DNA of 64,000 nucleotides from Actinomadura macrotermitis (GCF_009604375.1 NZ_WEGH01000001.1:1798001-1862000); one strand, 5' to 3'. Shown: positions 41,229 to 49,408, counted from the first letter of the stretch. Numbers and translations: made by a program. Notes: generated by a model not told the origin, from the sequence alone.

Positions 41229-42176
41229 ATGAGAGCCACACCGATCACATCTGATGGTCGGCTAGGACTGGCCGACCATCATCCCGGCATGAGCGATCCT
41301 CGTTACCTGCGGCGACGACGCGCCTTCGCGGCCCTCGCTCGTGGGCATCAAGTCGGGGAGGCCTCTCCCATCGTTCAGTACACCGAGGACGAGCACGCCA
41401 CTTGGCGGAAGGTTCACAGCATCCTGGCTCAGGCACATCGTCGCCACGCGTGCCGTGAGGTTCTCGAAGCCCGCGAGCATGCCCCGATTCCCCTCGACCG
41501 GATTCCTCAGCATGAAGAGGTGGGAGCGGAACTCAAGCGACGGACGGGGTTCACCTTCACCTTGGCGGGTGGGGTGGTACCCAACAAGCGGTTCCTTGGG
41601 TCAATGGCACGGGGCTACTTCCACGCGGTGCAGTTCGTCCGGCACCCGGCCGTCCCTCTGTACACGCCTGAGCCGGACGTCATCCACGACATATTCGGCC
41701 ACGGTATTCACCTGACGTCTCCCGCCATCGCGGATATCTACCGGTTGAGCGGCCAGGCCGCCGCACGGGTGAACAGCCCGGAAGCGCTGGAGGTGATCAG
41801 CCACGTGTACTGGTTCACCCTGGAATGCGGCCTGGTGGCCGAGCACGGCGTTCCGAAGGCGTTCGGTGCAGCGCTGCTCTCCTCGTATGGCGAGATCGGC
41901 CGGTCCGTGCGTCAGATCCGCGAGCTGGATGTCTCCGACGTGATGCGCACGGGATACGAGATCTCGGAGTATCAGCCCGTCCTCTTCTGCGCGCACTCGC
42001 TGGGCCACATGACCGACACGCTCGGCGGCTTTCTCGAAACTCTCGATGACGATGCGGTACCGCGTCCATGCCGGGAAGCCGGCCAGGCTTCCTCCGGGAA
42101 TTCGGCAGGTCCGGGATGGCGCAGCAGGCGGTTCACCTACCCGCCACCCATCAAAGAAACACTTCCGTCTGCTTGA
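41229..42176 (+). CDS. Biopterin-dependent aromatic amino acid hydroxylase
   Basis: 315 aa. Family motifs: VQYTEDEHATWRKVH, RIPQHEEVGAELKRRTGF, FLGSMARGYFHAVQFVRHP, then the iron ligands in PEPDVIHDIFGHGIHL (both His, about 151-160) and the Glu in WFTLECGLV (about 199). It hydroxylates Phe or Trp using tetrahydropterin and O2; which substrate is unclear. The ATG at 41229 is used; a GTG at 41220 is possible. The last 45 residues (PCREAGQASSGNSAG onward) look unrelated to the family. Codon use is less GC-biased than that of its neighbours, suggesting acquisition. Confidence 0.9.
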   Translation: MRATPITSDGRLGLADHHPGMSDPRYLRRRRAFAALARGHQVGEASPIVQYTEDEHATWRKVHSILAQAHRRHACREVLEAREHAPIPLDRIPQHEEVGAELKRRTGFTFTLAGGVVPNKRFLGSMARGYFHAVQFVRHPAVPLYTPEPDVIHDIFGHGIHLTSPAIADIYRLSGQAAARVNSPEALEVISHVYWFTLECGLVAEHGVPKAFGAALLSSYGEIGRSVRQIRELDVSDVMRTGYEISEYQPVLFCAHSLGHMTDTLGGFLETLDDDAVPRPCREAGQASSGNSAGPGWRSRRFTYPPPIKETLPSA

Positions 42177-42277
42177 CGGCCGGACCGATCGCCACGAAGA
42201 TCGGCGTGAAGGGGCCACAGGCGGACGCCCCCTGCCGGCACCGCATCCCCGAAGGACCGATGGAGGCCGTTCAGGTG

Positions 42278-42727
42278 ATGAAACGACTCGCCGTCGCGGT
42301 CGCGAGCGCGGCCGCCCGGATCACCTCACTGCTGGGCCCTGACGCGATGCGCACTATCGCGCGGTTCAACAAGTACGTCACCAACCCCGTCCAGCGGCTC
42401 TGGGCTCCCCACCTGCCCTATTACGCGGTCATCGAGCACACGGGCCGCAAGTCCGGCAAGGGCTATCGGACGCCGGTCATGGCCTTCATCGAAGACGGCG
42501 GGATCGCCGTCATGCTCAACTACGGCACCGAGTCGGACTGGGTCCGCAACGTCCAGGCCGCGGGCACGGCGACGGTGGTCCACCGAGGACGGCGCTATCA
42601 CCTGACCGGCCCTCGGATCGTCAGTGCCGACTCCCCGGACCTCCCCTCGGCCGCGAGGACCGCGGGAACCGGAGCGCGAAGCGCCCTGCACGGAACCCTC
42701 TCCACGGCCCCGCCCGCAGAAAGCTGA
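42278..42727 (+). CDS. Deazaflavin (F420)-type nitroreductase family protein
   Basis: 149 aa. Matches the DDN-like split-barrel family: FNKYVTNPVQRLWAPHLPYYAVIEHTGRKSGKGYRTPVMAF (about 28-68), VMLNYGTESDWVRNVQAAGTATVVHRGRRYHLTGPRIV (about 76-113). TGRKSGKxYRTP is the signature of F420-binding members. The last 35 residues are poorly conserved. Starts at 42260 and further upstream are in frame; 42278 gives the compact family N-terminus. It follows the hydroxylase gene by 101 bases and may share its transcript. Confidence 0.83.
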   Translation: MKRLAVAVASAAARITSLLGPDAMRTIARFNKYVTNPVQRLWAPHLPYYAVIEHTGRKSGKGYRTPVMAFIEDGGIAVMLNYGTESDWVRNVQAAGTATVVHRGRRYHLTGPRIVSADSPDLPSAARTAGTGARSALHGTLSTAPPAES

Positions 42728-42756
42728 GGCCGCGCCGGGTGACCGGCGCCGGTCAC

Positions 42757-42817
42757 CTGCACCAACTCGGCGAACATCCTGGCCGACCTGCGCACCCATG
42801 ACGCCGCCGACCCGTGA
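42757..42817 (+). pseudogene. Relic of the 3' end of a trypsin-like protease gene
   Basis: 42757-42814 matches 44692-44749 (near the 3' end of the secreted protease gene) at 54 of 58 bases. It reads SANILADLRTHDAADP and then stops at TGA (42815-42817). The rest of the protease is absent. It is a leftover from a duplication, deletion or insertion event. Confidence 0.85.
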
Positions 42818-42826
42818 CGGCGGGAA

Positions 42827-42869
42827 TTCGTATGGCTTGCCATGTATATTACATGGCAAGCCATACGAA
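42827..42869. promoter_or_regulatory. Perfect 20 bp-arm inverted repeat, MarR operator
   Basis: Arms 42827-42846 and 42850-42869 are perfectly complementary around a central TAT. Each arm itself holds the palindrome ATGGC-x2-GCCAT, so two stacked dimer sites are present. The marR ribosome site (AAGGAGG, 42868-42874) begins at its edge. Binding would block the promoter or the ribosome site; as RNA it would form a long hairpin. Confidence 0.85.
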
Positions 42870-42878
42870 GGAGGGGCC

Positions 42879-43322
42879 GTGGACCGTCATCAGTCACTGG
42901 GCTACCAGGTCAACCATCTCGCCCGGCTGCTCGCGCAGGCGCTGCGCCTGCGCATCGCCCCGCTCGGCGTCGTGCCCGGCCAGTTCGCCCAGCTGCTGGC
43001 CCTCTACGACCGGGAAGGCGTCACCCAGAACCAGCTGTGCGAGGAGGTGCGGATCGACCAGTCGACGATGGCCCACACGCTGAAGCGGATGGAGCGCGAC
43101 GGGCTCATCGAGCGCGCCGCGGACCCGGCGGACCGGCGGCGGGCGCTCATCAACCTCACCGACCGCGCCCGCGAGCTGCAGGGCCCGCTGCAGCGGGCCG
43201 CCGCCGAGGTGAACGACGTCGCGACCCGCGGTCTCAGCGAGCAGGAGGCCGCCGCCTGCATGCGGCTGGTCGGCCACCTGATCGCCAACCTGGAGGCCGA
43301 TCTCGCCGGCGAGGAGACCTGA
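42879..43322 (+). CDS. MarR-family transcriptional regulator
   Basis: 147 aa from a GTG at 42879, with AAGGAGG just upstream. MarR winged helix: VVPGQFAQLLALYDREGVTQNQLCEEVRIDQSTMAHTLKRMERDGLIERAADPADRRRALINLTDRARE (about 30-97). The gene starts 10 bases beyond a 43 bp operator-like palindrome, so it is very probably autoregulated. It is coupled to a small membrane protein (TGATG overlap), its likely main target. A similar half-spaced site lies at 43841. Confidence 0.93.
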   Translation: MDRHQSLGYQVNHLARLLAQALRLRIAPLGVVPGQFAQLLALYDREGVTQNQLCEEVRIDQSTMAHTLKRMERDGLIERAADPADRRRALINLTDRARELQGPLQRAAAEVNDVATRGLSEQEAAACMRLVGHLIANLEADLAGEET

Positions 43323-43780
43323 TGCGCACCCGTGTCCACGCGATCGCCGCCGTGATCGCCTTCGCGACCATCGCCACGTTCTGGGTCTCGACCGTCCTGA
43401 CCGAACTGCTGGGGTCCGAAGAGACCGTCGCGACGGTGAAGTCGGCCATCCCGTGGGGCTTCCTCCTGCTGGTCCCGGCCCTGGCCGCCACCGGCGCCAC
43501 GGGCTTCGCCCTGGCCCGGGGTTCCCGCAGCGCCGTGATCAGGGCCAAACGCCGCCGGATGCCCTTCATCATCGGCAACGGGCTCCTCGTGCTCGTCCCC
43601 GCGGCGCTCTACCTGGACCAACTGGCCGCGCACGGGCGGTTCGGCCCGCGCTTCTACGGGATCCAGGCCCTGGAGCTGCTCGCCGGGGCCGCGAACCTCG
43701 CCCTGCTGGCCCTCAACGCCCGCGACGGACTGCGCCTCACCGGGCGTCTGAAAAAGCGACGCCGCGTCCCGCAGACATGA
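43322..43780 (+). CDS. Four-helix membrane protein
   Basis: 152 aa. Membrane segments near 8-30 (IAAVIAFATIATFWVSTVL), 45-66 (WGFLLLVPALAATGATGFAL), 84-104 (IIGNGLLVLVPAALYL) and 114-135 (GIQALELLAGAANLALLAL). The basic loop RSAVIRAKRRRM and a basic tail favour cytoplasmic ends. Function unknown. Translationally coupled to MarR, which suggests it is the regulated effector, for instance in detoxification. Confidence 0.8.
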   Translation: MRTRVHAIAAVIAFATIATFWVSTVLTELLGSEETVATVKSAIPWGFLLLVPALAATGATGFALARGSRSAVIRAKRRRMPFIIGNGLLVLVPAALYLDQLAAHGRFGPRFYGIQALELLAGAANLALLALNARDGLRLTGRLKKRRRVPQT

Positions 43781-43840
43781 TCGCCACCCGGTGAGACACC
43801 GGCCTTCCGGGTTCGCGCAATCAAAAGAACGTAAATGTCT

Positions 43841-43858
43841 GTATGGGATATGCCATAC
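43841..43858. promoter_or_regulatory. Second MarR-like site upstream of the protease gene
   Basis: GTATGG and CCATAC as 6 bp arms around GATATG. The arms repeat the outer bases of the MarR palindrome at 42827, but the spacing is 2 bases longer. It lies 78 bases before the protease start. Confidence 0.35.
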
Positions 43859-43936
43859 GCGCCGGGCCTGGACCGGGCCACGGCCGTCCGGTGGACTGGG
43901 CCTGTTGATCTTCCTCTAGAGCGACAGGGATCACGC

Positions 43937-44794
43937 ATGCGCAAACGTCTGTGCGGGCTCGTCCTGAGCATCGCGGCCACCGCCACCGCGACCACCGGCA
44001 TCGGCACCGCCCACGCCGAGGAGACCAAGCGGGTCTTCAACGGAATGCAGATCCTGTTCAACAAGGACTACCCCGACGTCTTCTGCACCATCGGCGCGGT
44101 CGGCAACGACGACTACGGCCGCAAGATCGCCATCTCGGCCGGCCACTGCATCACTCCCGGCGGCGGCTACGACGACCGCGAGATCCCCGAGGACATCGCC
44201 CCGATCTACGACCGCAACGACGTCGCCGCCGGCGTGATCGGCCACGTCCGCTACTTCAAGAACCCCGACGGCTCGCAGACGGGGCACGTGACCAAGGACT
44301 ACATGGTCATCGAGCTGACCCCGAACACGAAGCTCTCCTCACAGGGCCCCTACCTGAAGCAGACCGGCGAGCTGGAGGTCCCCGGCGGGACGCCCAGCCC
44401 CAACGCCACGACCTCGCCCGTGCTCGACAAGGAGCGGCTGCTCGGCGTCGCCTGGAACGACAGCAACCACATCGTCACGTCGGGCCAGTTCGGCGTGTTC
44501 TACGGCCGCGTCACCGACAACAAGAACGGGATCTACCGGGCGTGGACCGGGCACTGGAGGGGCGACTCCGGCGGCCCGGTGATCTGGCACGTCCCCGACA
44601 CCGCCTTCCCGTCGCAGGAGAACGGCTTCCAGGCCGCGGGCCCCTGGGCCGGCATCGTCAAGGGCGCCGACCTGTCGATCCCCCCGGCCATCTACACCAG
44701 CTCGGCGAACATCCTGGCCGACCTGCGCGCCCGTGACGCCGCCGACCCGCGCGACGTCTACGGCGCCGGCTTCGAGGTGACCGCCAACCCCTGA
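43937..44794 (+). CDS. Secreted trypsin-like serine protease
   Basis: 285 aa. Signal peptide about 1-27 (RKRLCGLVLSIAATATATTGIGTAHA). The chymotrypsin fold shows ISAGHC (His, about 75), DYMVIEL (Asp, about 122) and GDSGGPV (Ser, about 215). It should be exported and cleave extracellular protein. An AGGGA seven bases before the ATG at 43937 supports the start. A strong hairpin terminator follows. A 58 bp copy of its 3' region survives at 42757, so this locus has been rearranged. Confidence 0.92.
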   Translation: MRKRLCGLVLSIAATATATTGIGTAHAEETKRVFNGMQILFNKDYPDVFCTIGAVGNDDYGRKIAISAGHCITPGGGYDDREIPEDIAPIYDRNDVAAGVIGHVRYFKNPDGSQTGHVTKDYMVIELTPNTKLSSQGPYLKQTGELEVPGGTPSPNATTSPVLDKERLLGVAWNDSNHIVTSGQFGVFYGRVTDNKNGIYRAWTGHWRGDSGGPVIWHVPDTAFPSQENGFQAAGPWAGIVKGADLSIPPAIYTSSANILADLRARDAADPRDVYGAGFEVTANP

Positions 44795-44802
44795 CCCCGT
44801 CA

Positions 44803-44836
44803 CCGGTGTGCGCGGAGGGGCGTCCGCGCACACCGG
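44803..44836 (+). terminator. Hairpin terminator of the protease gene
   Basis: A 14 bp perfect stem CCGGTGTGCGCGGA/TCCGCGCACACCGG has a 6 base loop, 8 bases after the stop. No T-tract. Confidence 0.75.
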
Positions 44837-44879
44837 CGGCGGCCTTACCGCCGGGTTCGTCGTTGGGGACGAAAGCGGG

Positions 44880-44940
44880 GCCGGCCCGCTGTCACCGGGC
44901 GCCGTAGCGGGGCGGACTCTTAAATAGATACGTTCGTCTA
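44880..44940 (+). promoter_or_regulatory. Shared promoter/operator block, copy A (lipase)
   Basis: GCCGGCCCG, then TGTCACCGGGCGC and GTAG, then TAAATAGATAC-x-TT-x-GT (44921-44937). The same elements in the same order precede the secreted SGNH gene at 51551-51615. The AT-rich core with ATAGA/TCTAT arms looks like a TetR-type operator overlapping a -10. Confidence 0.75.
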
Positions 44941-44969
44941 TAAGAGATGCCGACCCCCGGGAGCCACCG

Positions 44970-45905
44970 ATGCCCCTCGTCCCCCTCCGCCGCGGGCTCG
45001 CCGCGGCGGCCCTGGCGGCCTGCGCGGCCGTGGCCGTGAACCCCGCGCCGGCGGCGGCGCAGACCACCTATCCGGTGGGCGACCTGGGCACCTCGGTGTG
45101 GAACTTCTTTTTCAGCCCGGACGCGGTCCCCGGGGCCAACGTCTGGTCCTGCAAGCCGTCCGCCGAGCACCCGAACCCGGTGGTGATCGTGCACGGCACG
45201 ACGTCCAACTTCGGCGCGGGCGGCGCCATGATCGCGCCGACCCTCGCCAACGCCGGGTACTGCGTCTACGGCTTCAACTACGGCGAGACCCGCTCCACCC
45301 TCGGCCACATCTACGGGCTCGGCGACATCGCGCGGTCGGCGCGCACGATGAGCGCGTTCGTCGACAGGGTGCTGGCCGCCACCGGGGCCGCGAAGGTCGA
45401 CGTGGTCGGCGGCTCCCAGGGCGGGATGATGCCGAACTACTACATCAAGCGGCTCGGCGGCGCGGCCAAGGTCCGCACGATGATCGGCCTCGGGCCGACC
45501 AACCACGGCACCACCCTGGGCGGGCTGGTCAGCCTCGGCCGGACGCTGAACGTGCTCGGGTTCGTCAACGGCGTCTACGAGTTCCTCGGGTCGCCCGCGC
45601 ACGTCCAGCAGGAGGAGGGCTCGGACTTCCAGAACGCGCTGTTCGCCGACGGCGACACCGTGCCCGGCGTCCGCTACCTGACGATCGTCACCTCGCACGA
45701 CACCACGGTCACCCCGCTGAGCAACGCCTACCTGCACGGCGGCGACTCCACCAACGTCCTGCTGCAGGACCTGTGCCCCGACGACCCGGTGAGCCATTCG
45801 GGGATGTCGTTCGACGGCCCGATCATGCAGCTCGTCCTGAACGAGATCGGCCCGAAGGTGCCCGGCTTCAAGCCCCGCTGCACCGGCTACGGGCCGAACG
45901 CCTGA
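44970..45905 (+). CDS. Secreted lipase/esterase (alpha/beta hydrolase)
   Basis: 311 aa. Signal peptide about 1-30 (RRGLAAAALAACAAVAVNPAPAAAQ). The lipase fold has the oxyanion PVVIVHGTTSNF (about 70-81), nucleophile elbow VVGGSQGGM (Ser about 149) and a late Asp/His (HDTTVTPLSNAYL). This is the actinobacterial secreted lipase class 2 type. GGGAG six bases before the ATG at 44970 supports the start. Its promoter block is the twin of that before the SGNH gene at 51616, so the two extracellular esterases are likely coregulated. Ends one base before the convergent permease gene. Confidence 0.9.
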   Translation: MPLVPLRRGLAAAALAACAAVAVNPAPAAAQTTYPVGDLGTSVWNFFFSPDAVPGANVWSCKPSAEHPNPVVIVHGTTSNFGAGGAMIAPTLANAGYCVYGFNYGETRSTLGHIYGLGDIARSARTMSAFVDRVLAATGAAKVDVVGGSQGGMMPNYYIKRLGGAAKVRTMIGLGPTNHGTTLGGLVSLGRTLNVLGFVNGVYEFLGSPAHVQQEEGSDFQNALFADGDTVPGVRYLTIVTSHDTTVTPLSNAYLHGGDSTNVLLQDLCPDDPVSHSGMSFDGPIMQLVLNEIGPKVPGFKPRCTGYGPNA

Positions 45906-47102
45906 TCACGGCGACGCGGCCAGCGCCTCGGTCGGGGCCAGGCCGGCGGCGCGGACGGCCGGGTAGAGCCCCGCGACGCCGCCGATGAGCAGGGTGGAGG
46001 CCAGGCCCGCGCCCATGGCCCACGGGGGGACCACGGCGGGCCAGCCCTGCGTCGCGGCGTATCCGATGGTCACCGCCGCCCCGGCCAGGAGCCCGAAGGC
46101 GCCGCCGAGCAGCGACAGCAGCTGGGACTCCACGAGGAACTGCAGCCGGATCTGGCCCCGGGTCGCGCCGAGGGAGCGGCGCAGGCCGATCTCGGCGCGG
46201 CGCTCCAGCACCGAGATGACCATGGTGTTGGCCACGCCGATCCCGCCGACCAGCAGCGAGACCGCGCCGAGGCCGAGCAGCAGGGAGCCCAGGGTGTCGT
46301 CGGCGGCCTGCTTGGCGGCCAGCGCGTCGGACGGGCGGGAGACGTCCACCTCGCTCGGGTGCTCGGGGTCGGCCGTCGCGCCGAGCACGGCCTGGACGTC
46401 CTTGACGGCTCGCTCGTCGGCCCTGGCGTAGATGGTCGTGGGGTGGCCGTCGAAGTCCAGGTTCCGGCGCGCCTCCTCCCAGCCGACCAGCGCCGCGGTG
46501 TCCAGTTCCGGTGCCAGGGCGTTGGCGGCCGTGATGCCGGTGACGGTGAACCAGTGCCCGCCGAGCCAGATCTGGGCGCCGGGTTCGTGGACGCCGAGGA
46601 GCGCGGCGGCCGCCGGCCCGAGCACGGCCGCGGGGTAGCGGGCGTCGGCGCCGTTCAGCCACCGCCCCTCGACGACCCGGGTCCCGACGGTCGCCGGCAG
46701 GTCGGCGCGCGCCGCGTAGACGCCGATGCCGCCGGACCTCTCGGCGGGGACGCGGTCGTTGCGGTAGACGCGGGCGCCGGTCCGGCCGATCGCCGACACC
46801 GACTCGACGGGCCCGATCGCGCGGATCATGGCGATGGCCTCGGTGGGCAGGCGCGCCTCGTCCGCGCTGAACGACTGGCCGGTCCGCGCCGTCAGCAGGT
46901 TGGTGCCGAGGGCGTCCAGCCGCCGGTCCAGGCCGGCCCGGCTGGAGGTGGAGACGCCGACGACGCAGATCATCGCGGCGATGCCGATGGCGATGCCGAG
47001 CGCGGACAGCAGCACCCGCGCGGGCCGGGCGCGCAGGCCCGCCAGGCCGACGCGGAGCACGTCGGCGGCCGGGAGGCGGGGCGGGCGGGGGCGGGGCCTC
47101 AT
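45906..47102 (-). CDS. MacB/FtsX-type ABC transporter permease
   Basis: 398 aa. N-terminal membrane helix (RVLLSALGIAIGIAAMICVVGV, about 29-50), a large periplasm-side domain (about 55-270) and three C-terminal helices around GSLLLGLGAVSLLVGGIGVANTMVISVLERRAEIGLRRSLGAT. This is the MacB permease layout. Last gene of a six-gene minus-strand operon starting at the response regulator (51510). With its ATPase (4 base overlap) and adaptor it should drive mechanotransmission for export of an unknown substrate. Confidence 0.93.
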   Translation of the reverse strand: MRPRPRPPRLPAADVLRVGLAGLRARPARVLLSALGIAIGIAAMICVVGVSTSSRAGLDRRLDALGTNLLTARTGQSFSADEARLPTEAIAMIRAIGPVESVSAIGRTGARVYRNDRVPAERSGGIGVYAARADLPATVGTRVVEGRWLNGADARYPAAVLGPAAAALLGVHEPGAQIWLGGHWFTVTGITAANALAPELDTAALVGWEEARRNLDFDGHPTTIYARADERAVKDVQAVLGATADPEHPSEVDVSRPSDALAAKQAADDTLGSLLLGLGAVSLLVGGIGVANTMVISVLERRAEIGLRRSLGATRGQIRLQFLVESQLLSLLGGAFGLLAGAAVTIGYAATQGWPAVVPPWAMGAGLASTLLIGGVAGLYPAVRAAGLAPTEALAASP

Positions 47103-47770
47103 GACGCCACCAGGGTGTCGTGGGCGATCCGCCCGTCTTTGAGGTGCACCTCGCGCGGCACCGACGCGGCGATGCCGTGGTCATGGGTGATGATCACGAC
47201 GGTGGTGCCGGCGGCGTTGAGCTCGCGCAGCACCCGCATGACGTTGGCGCCGGAACGCGAGTCGAGCGCGCCGGTGGGCTCGTCGGCCAGCAGCAGCGGC
47301 GGGTCGCCGAGCACCGCGCGGGCGATCGCGACGCGCTGCTTCTCGCCGCCCGACAGCTCGTGCGGCCGGTGGTGCAGCCGGTGGCCGAGGCCGACGCGCT
47401 CCATGGCCGCGCCGGCCAGGCGCAGCCGCTCGGCCCGCGGCCGGCCGCGGTAGAGCAGGCCGTCGGCGACGTTCTCCACGGCGGTGGTCCCGGCGGCGAG
47501 GTGGAAGTGCTGGAAGACGAAGCCGATCGTGCCGCCGCGCAGCGCCGACAGCTCGTCGTCGTCCAGTTCGGCGACGTCCCAGCCGTCGATGCGGACGGTG
47601 CCCGCGGTGGCCCGCGCCAGCGTCCCGATGACGTTGAGCAGCGTGGACTTGCCGGAGCCGGACGGCCCGGCGACCGCGACCAGCTCGCCGCGGCGGACGC
47701 GCAGGTCGGCGTCGCGGAGCGCGGTGACGTCGCCGAAGGACTTGGCGACGCCGGCCAGTTCTATGATCAT
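47099..47770 (-). CDS. MacB-type ABC transporter ATPase
   Basis: 223 aa. Walker A GPSGSGKST (about 35-43), Q-loop FVFQHFHL, signature LSGGEKQR (about 140-147), Walker B LLLADEPTGALD and H-loop ITHD. LolD/MacB family. Coupled to both neighbours by 4 base overlaps (ATGA), so it forms one transporter with the adaptor and permease. Confidence 0.95.
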   Translation of the reverse strand: MIIELAGVAKSFGDVTALRDADLRVRRGELVAVAGPSGSGKSTLLNVIGTLARATAGTVRIDGWDVAELDDDELSALRGGTIGFVFQHFHLAAGTTAVENVADGLLYRGRPRAERLRLAGAAMERVGLGHRLHHRPHELSGGEKQRVAIARAVLGDPPLLLADEPTGALDSRSGANVMRVLRELNAAGTTVVIITHDHGIAASVPREVHLKDGRIAHDTLVAS

Positions 47771-48831
47771 TTCGGTACCCCCACGGTCAGGCCCGCGGCG
47801 AGGCCCGGCCCGCGCACCTCGACCAGGCCGCCGGCGAACATGCCGGTCTCGACCTTGACGTAGCCGGTGCCGGCGACCTCGACGGCGTAGCCGCCCTCGC
47901 GGAGCGCGGTCAGCGCGGTGATCGGGACGGCCAGCACGTCCTTGCGGCTCTCGGCCGCGAGGACGACGTCCACGGGCGCGGACTGGTAGCGGCCGAGCCG
48001 CTTCTGGTCCCTGATCTCCAGTTCGACGGGGAGGGTGGCCTCCGCGGTCTTGCCGCCGGAGGCGGGGGCCTTGGCCGCGGTGCCGACGGAGGCGACGACG
48101 GCGCCGACCCTGGTGCCGTCGGGCAGCTCCACGGTCGCCCGGGCGCCCTTGGCGGCGAGGTCGGCCTGCCCGGCCTTGAGGTCGGCGGTGACCTTGCGGC
48201 CGGTGCCGGTCCAGGTGAGGACGGCGCCCTGGGCCGGGTCGCCGACACCGCCCTTGACCTCGCCGATCCTGATCGCCCCGGGCGCGACGAGCACGTCGCC
48301 CTTGGCGACCGTGCCGGTCTCGGCGCGGCCGAGGTCGTCCTGCCATTCGGCGACGGCGGCGGCGGTGCCGGAGGTGTACTCGTCGTCGGCGGTGAAGCCG
48401 TCGTAGCCGAGGGCCCGCAGGTTGCGCTCCAGCATCGCCACGTCCTTGCCCGTGACGCCCTCCGCCAGCGTCCGGTAGACCGGGGTCGTGCCGTAGAGCA
48501 GCGGGATCTTCGCGCCGTCCACGCCGTACACCGGCTTCCCGCGCCCGATGGTGTCGCCGTCGGCGGGCAGCCAGGTGAGGGTGCCGGGGCGGCCGGCCAG
48601 CGTCCGCACGTCGCCGAACCCGAGCTCGCCGGGCACGGTCTCGGTGCGGGTGAGCGTGCGCTTCTCGACCTTCGCGGTGGCCGGCGGGGCGGTGGGCGCG
48701 GCCGGCTCCCCGCCGCCGTCGCCGCCGCCCGCCCCGATCGCGGCCCAGGCGACGGTCCCGGCGGCGGCCACCGCGCCGCCCGCCGCCAGCGCCACCCGCA
48801 CGGGGCGGCGCTCCCTCCTGATCGCGGTCAC
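47767..48831 (-). CDS. Efflux adaptor protein with peptidoglycan-binding-like domain
   Basis: 354 aa from a GTG. One N-terminal membrane helix (VRVALAAGGAVAAAGTVAWAAIG) leads to a HlyD/MacA-like adaptor: VEKRTLTRTETVPGELGFGDVRTLAGRPGTLTWLPADGDTIGRGKPVYGVD, then a PG_binding_1-like helix set (DVAMLERNLRALGYDGFTADDEYTSGTAAAVAEWQDDLG, about 127-165), then beta-barrel strands. This layout is typical of actinobacterial MacA-like proteins beside MacB. Overlaps the lipoprotein and ATPase genes. Confidence 0.88.
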   Translation of the reverse strand: MTAIRRERRPVRVALAAGGAVAAAGTVAWAAIGAGGGDGGGEPAAPTAPPATAKVEKRTLTRTETVPGELGFGDVRTLAGRPGTLTWLPADGDTIGRGKPVYGVDGAKIPLLYGTTPVYRTLAEGVTGKDVAMLERNLRALGYDGFTADDEYTSGTAAAVAEWQDDLGRAETGTVAKGDVLVAPGAIRIGEVKGGVGDPAQGAVLTWTGTGRKVTADLKAGQADLAAKGARATVELPDGTRVGAVVASVGTAAKAPASGGKTAEATLPVELEIRDQKRLGRYQSAPVDVVLAAESRKDVLAVPITALTALREGGYAVEVAGTGYVKVETGMFAGGLVEVRGPGLAAGLTVGVPK

Positions 48832-49334
48832 TGCGCCCCGCTCCCCGCGAAGGGGTGCTTCTTCTGGCAGGTCTCGGCCGCCTTGGCGAAGGCGGGGTCG
48901 CCGCGGTCGAACTTGCTGAAGTCGAAGCCGCCGGGGCCCGGATCGGCGAAGTCCAGTCCCTGGTCGCGCATGCACTGCGCGAACCCGCGCATCAGCTCGA
49001 GCGTCTTGGCGTCGGGGTTCTTCAGCCGGTCGGTGATCGACCGGGGCATCTTGTCGCGGCACGCCTCCATCGCCTTGCGGATCACGGCCTCGTCGGCGTC
49101 GCGCAGCGAGTCGCGGTTCAGCCGGCCCGTCCGCGGGTCGGGGTCCTCGATCTTGAGGCCGTGGTCGCGCAGGCACTGCGTGAACACCTTCTTCTGCTGG
49201 ACGTCGTTCTGCGACGCGGTGGCGCTCGGGGCGCCGGTGGTGAGCGAGGCGACCTTCTTCGCGTCACCCTCGCCGCAGGCGGACAGCAGGCCCAGGGTCA
49301 GCAGGCCCGCGCCCGCCAAGCCGGTCAACTTCAT
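48828..49334 (-). CDS. Lipoprotein of the MacB-type operon
   Basis: 168 aa. Lipoprotein signal with lipobox LLSAC (about 16-20). The mature part has two repeated motifs: FTQCLRDHGLKIEDPDP (about 51-67) and FAQCMRDQGLDFADPGP (about 117-133), each with a Cys, plus two further Cys. The repeat CxRDxGxxxxDPxP is a family hallmark. Probably a sensor or substrate-binding partner of the transporter. Stop overlaps the adaptor GTG. Confidence 0.83.
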   Translation of the reverse strand: MKLTGLAGAGLLTLGLLSACGEGDAKKVASLTTGAPSATASQNDVQQKKVFTQCLRDHGLKIEDPDPRTGRLNRDSLRDADEAVIRKAMEACRDKMPRSITDRLKNPDAKTLELMRGFAQCMRDQGLDFADPGPGGFDFSKFDRGDPAFAKAAETCQKKHPFAGSGAQ

Positions 49335-49408
49335 CGCGGTTCCCTTCGCTCGTGTTCCGGATGCGAGCGATCCTGGGCCGCCCGGCTCGGCGGACCCTCG
49401 GGCGAAGG

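Noticed and set aside
40930-41241. A 103-codon minus-strand frame in the gene-poor stretch
   Set aside because: No ribosome site, no recognisable motif and irregular third-base use. Kept only as a note in the intergenic entry.
42278-42727. Possible frameshift at the C-terminus of the F420-type reductase
   Set aside because: Neither alternative frame restores a better family ending, and the family tail is variable, so there is no firm evidence for a frameshift.
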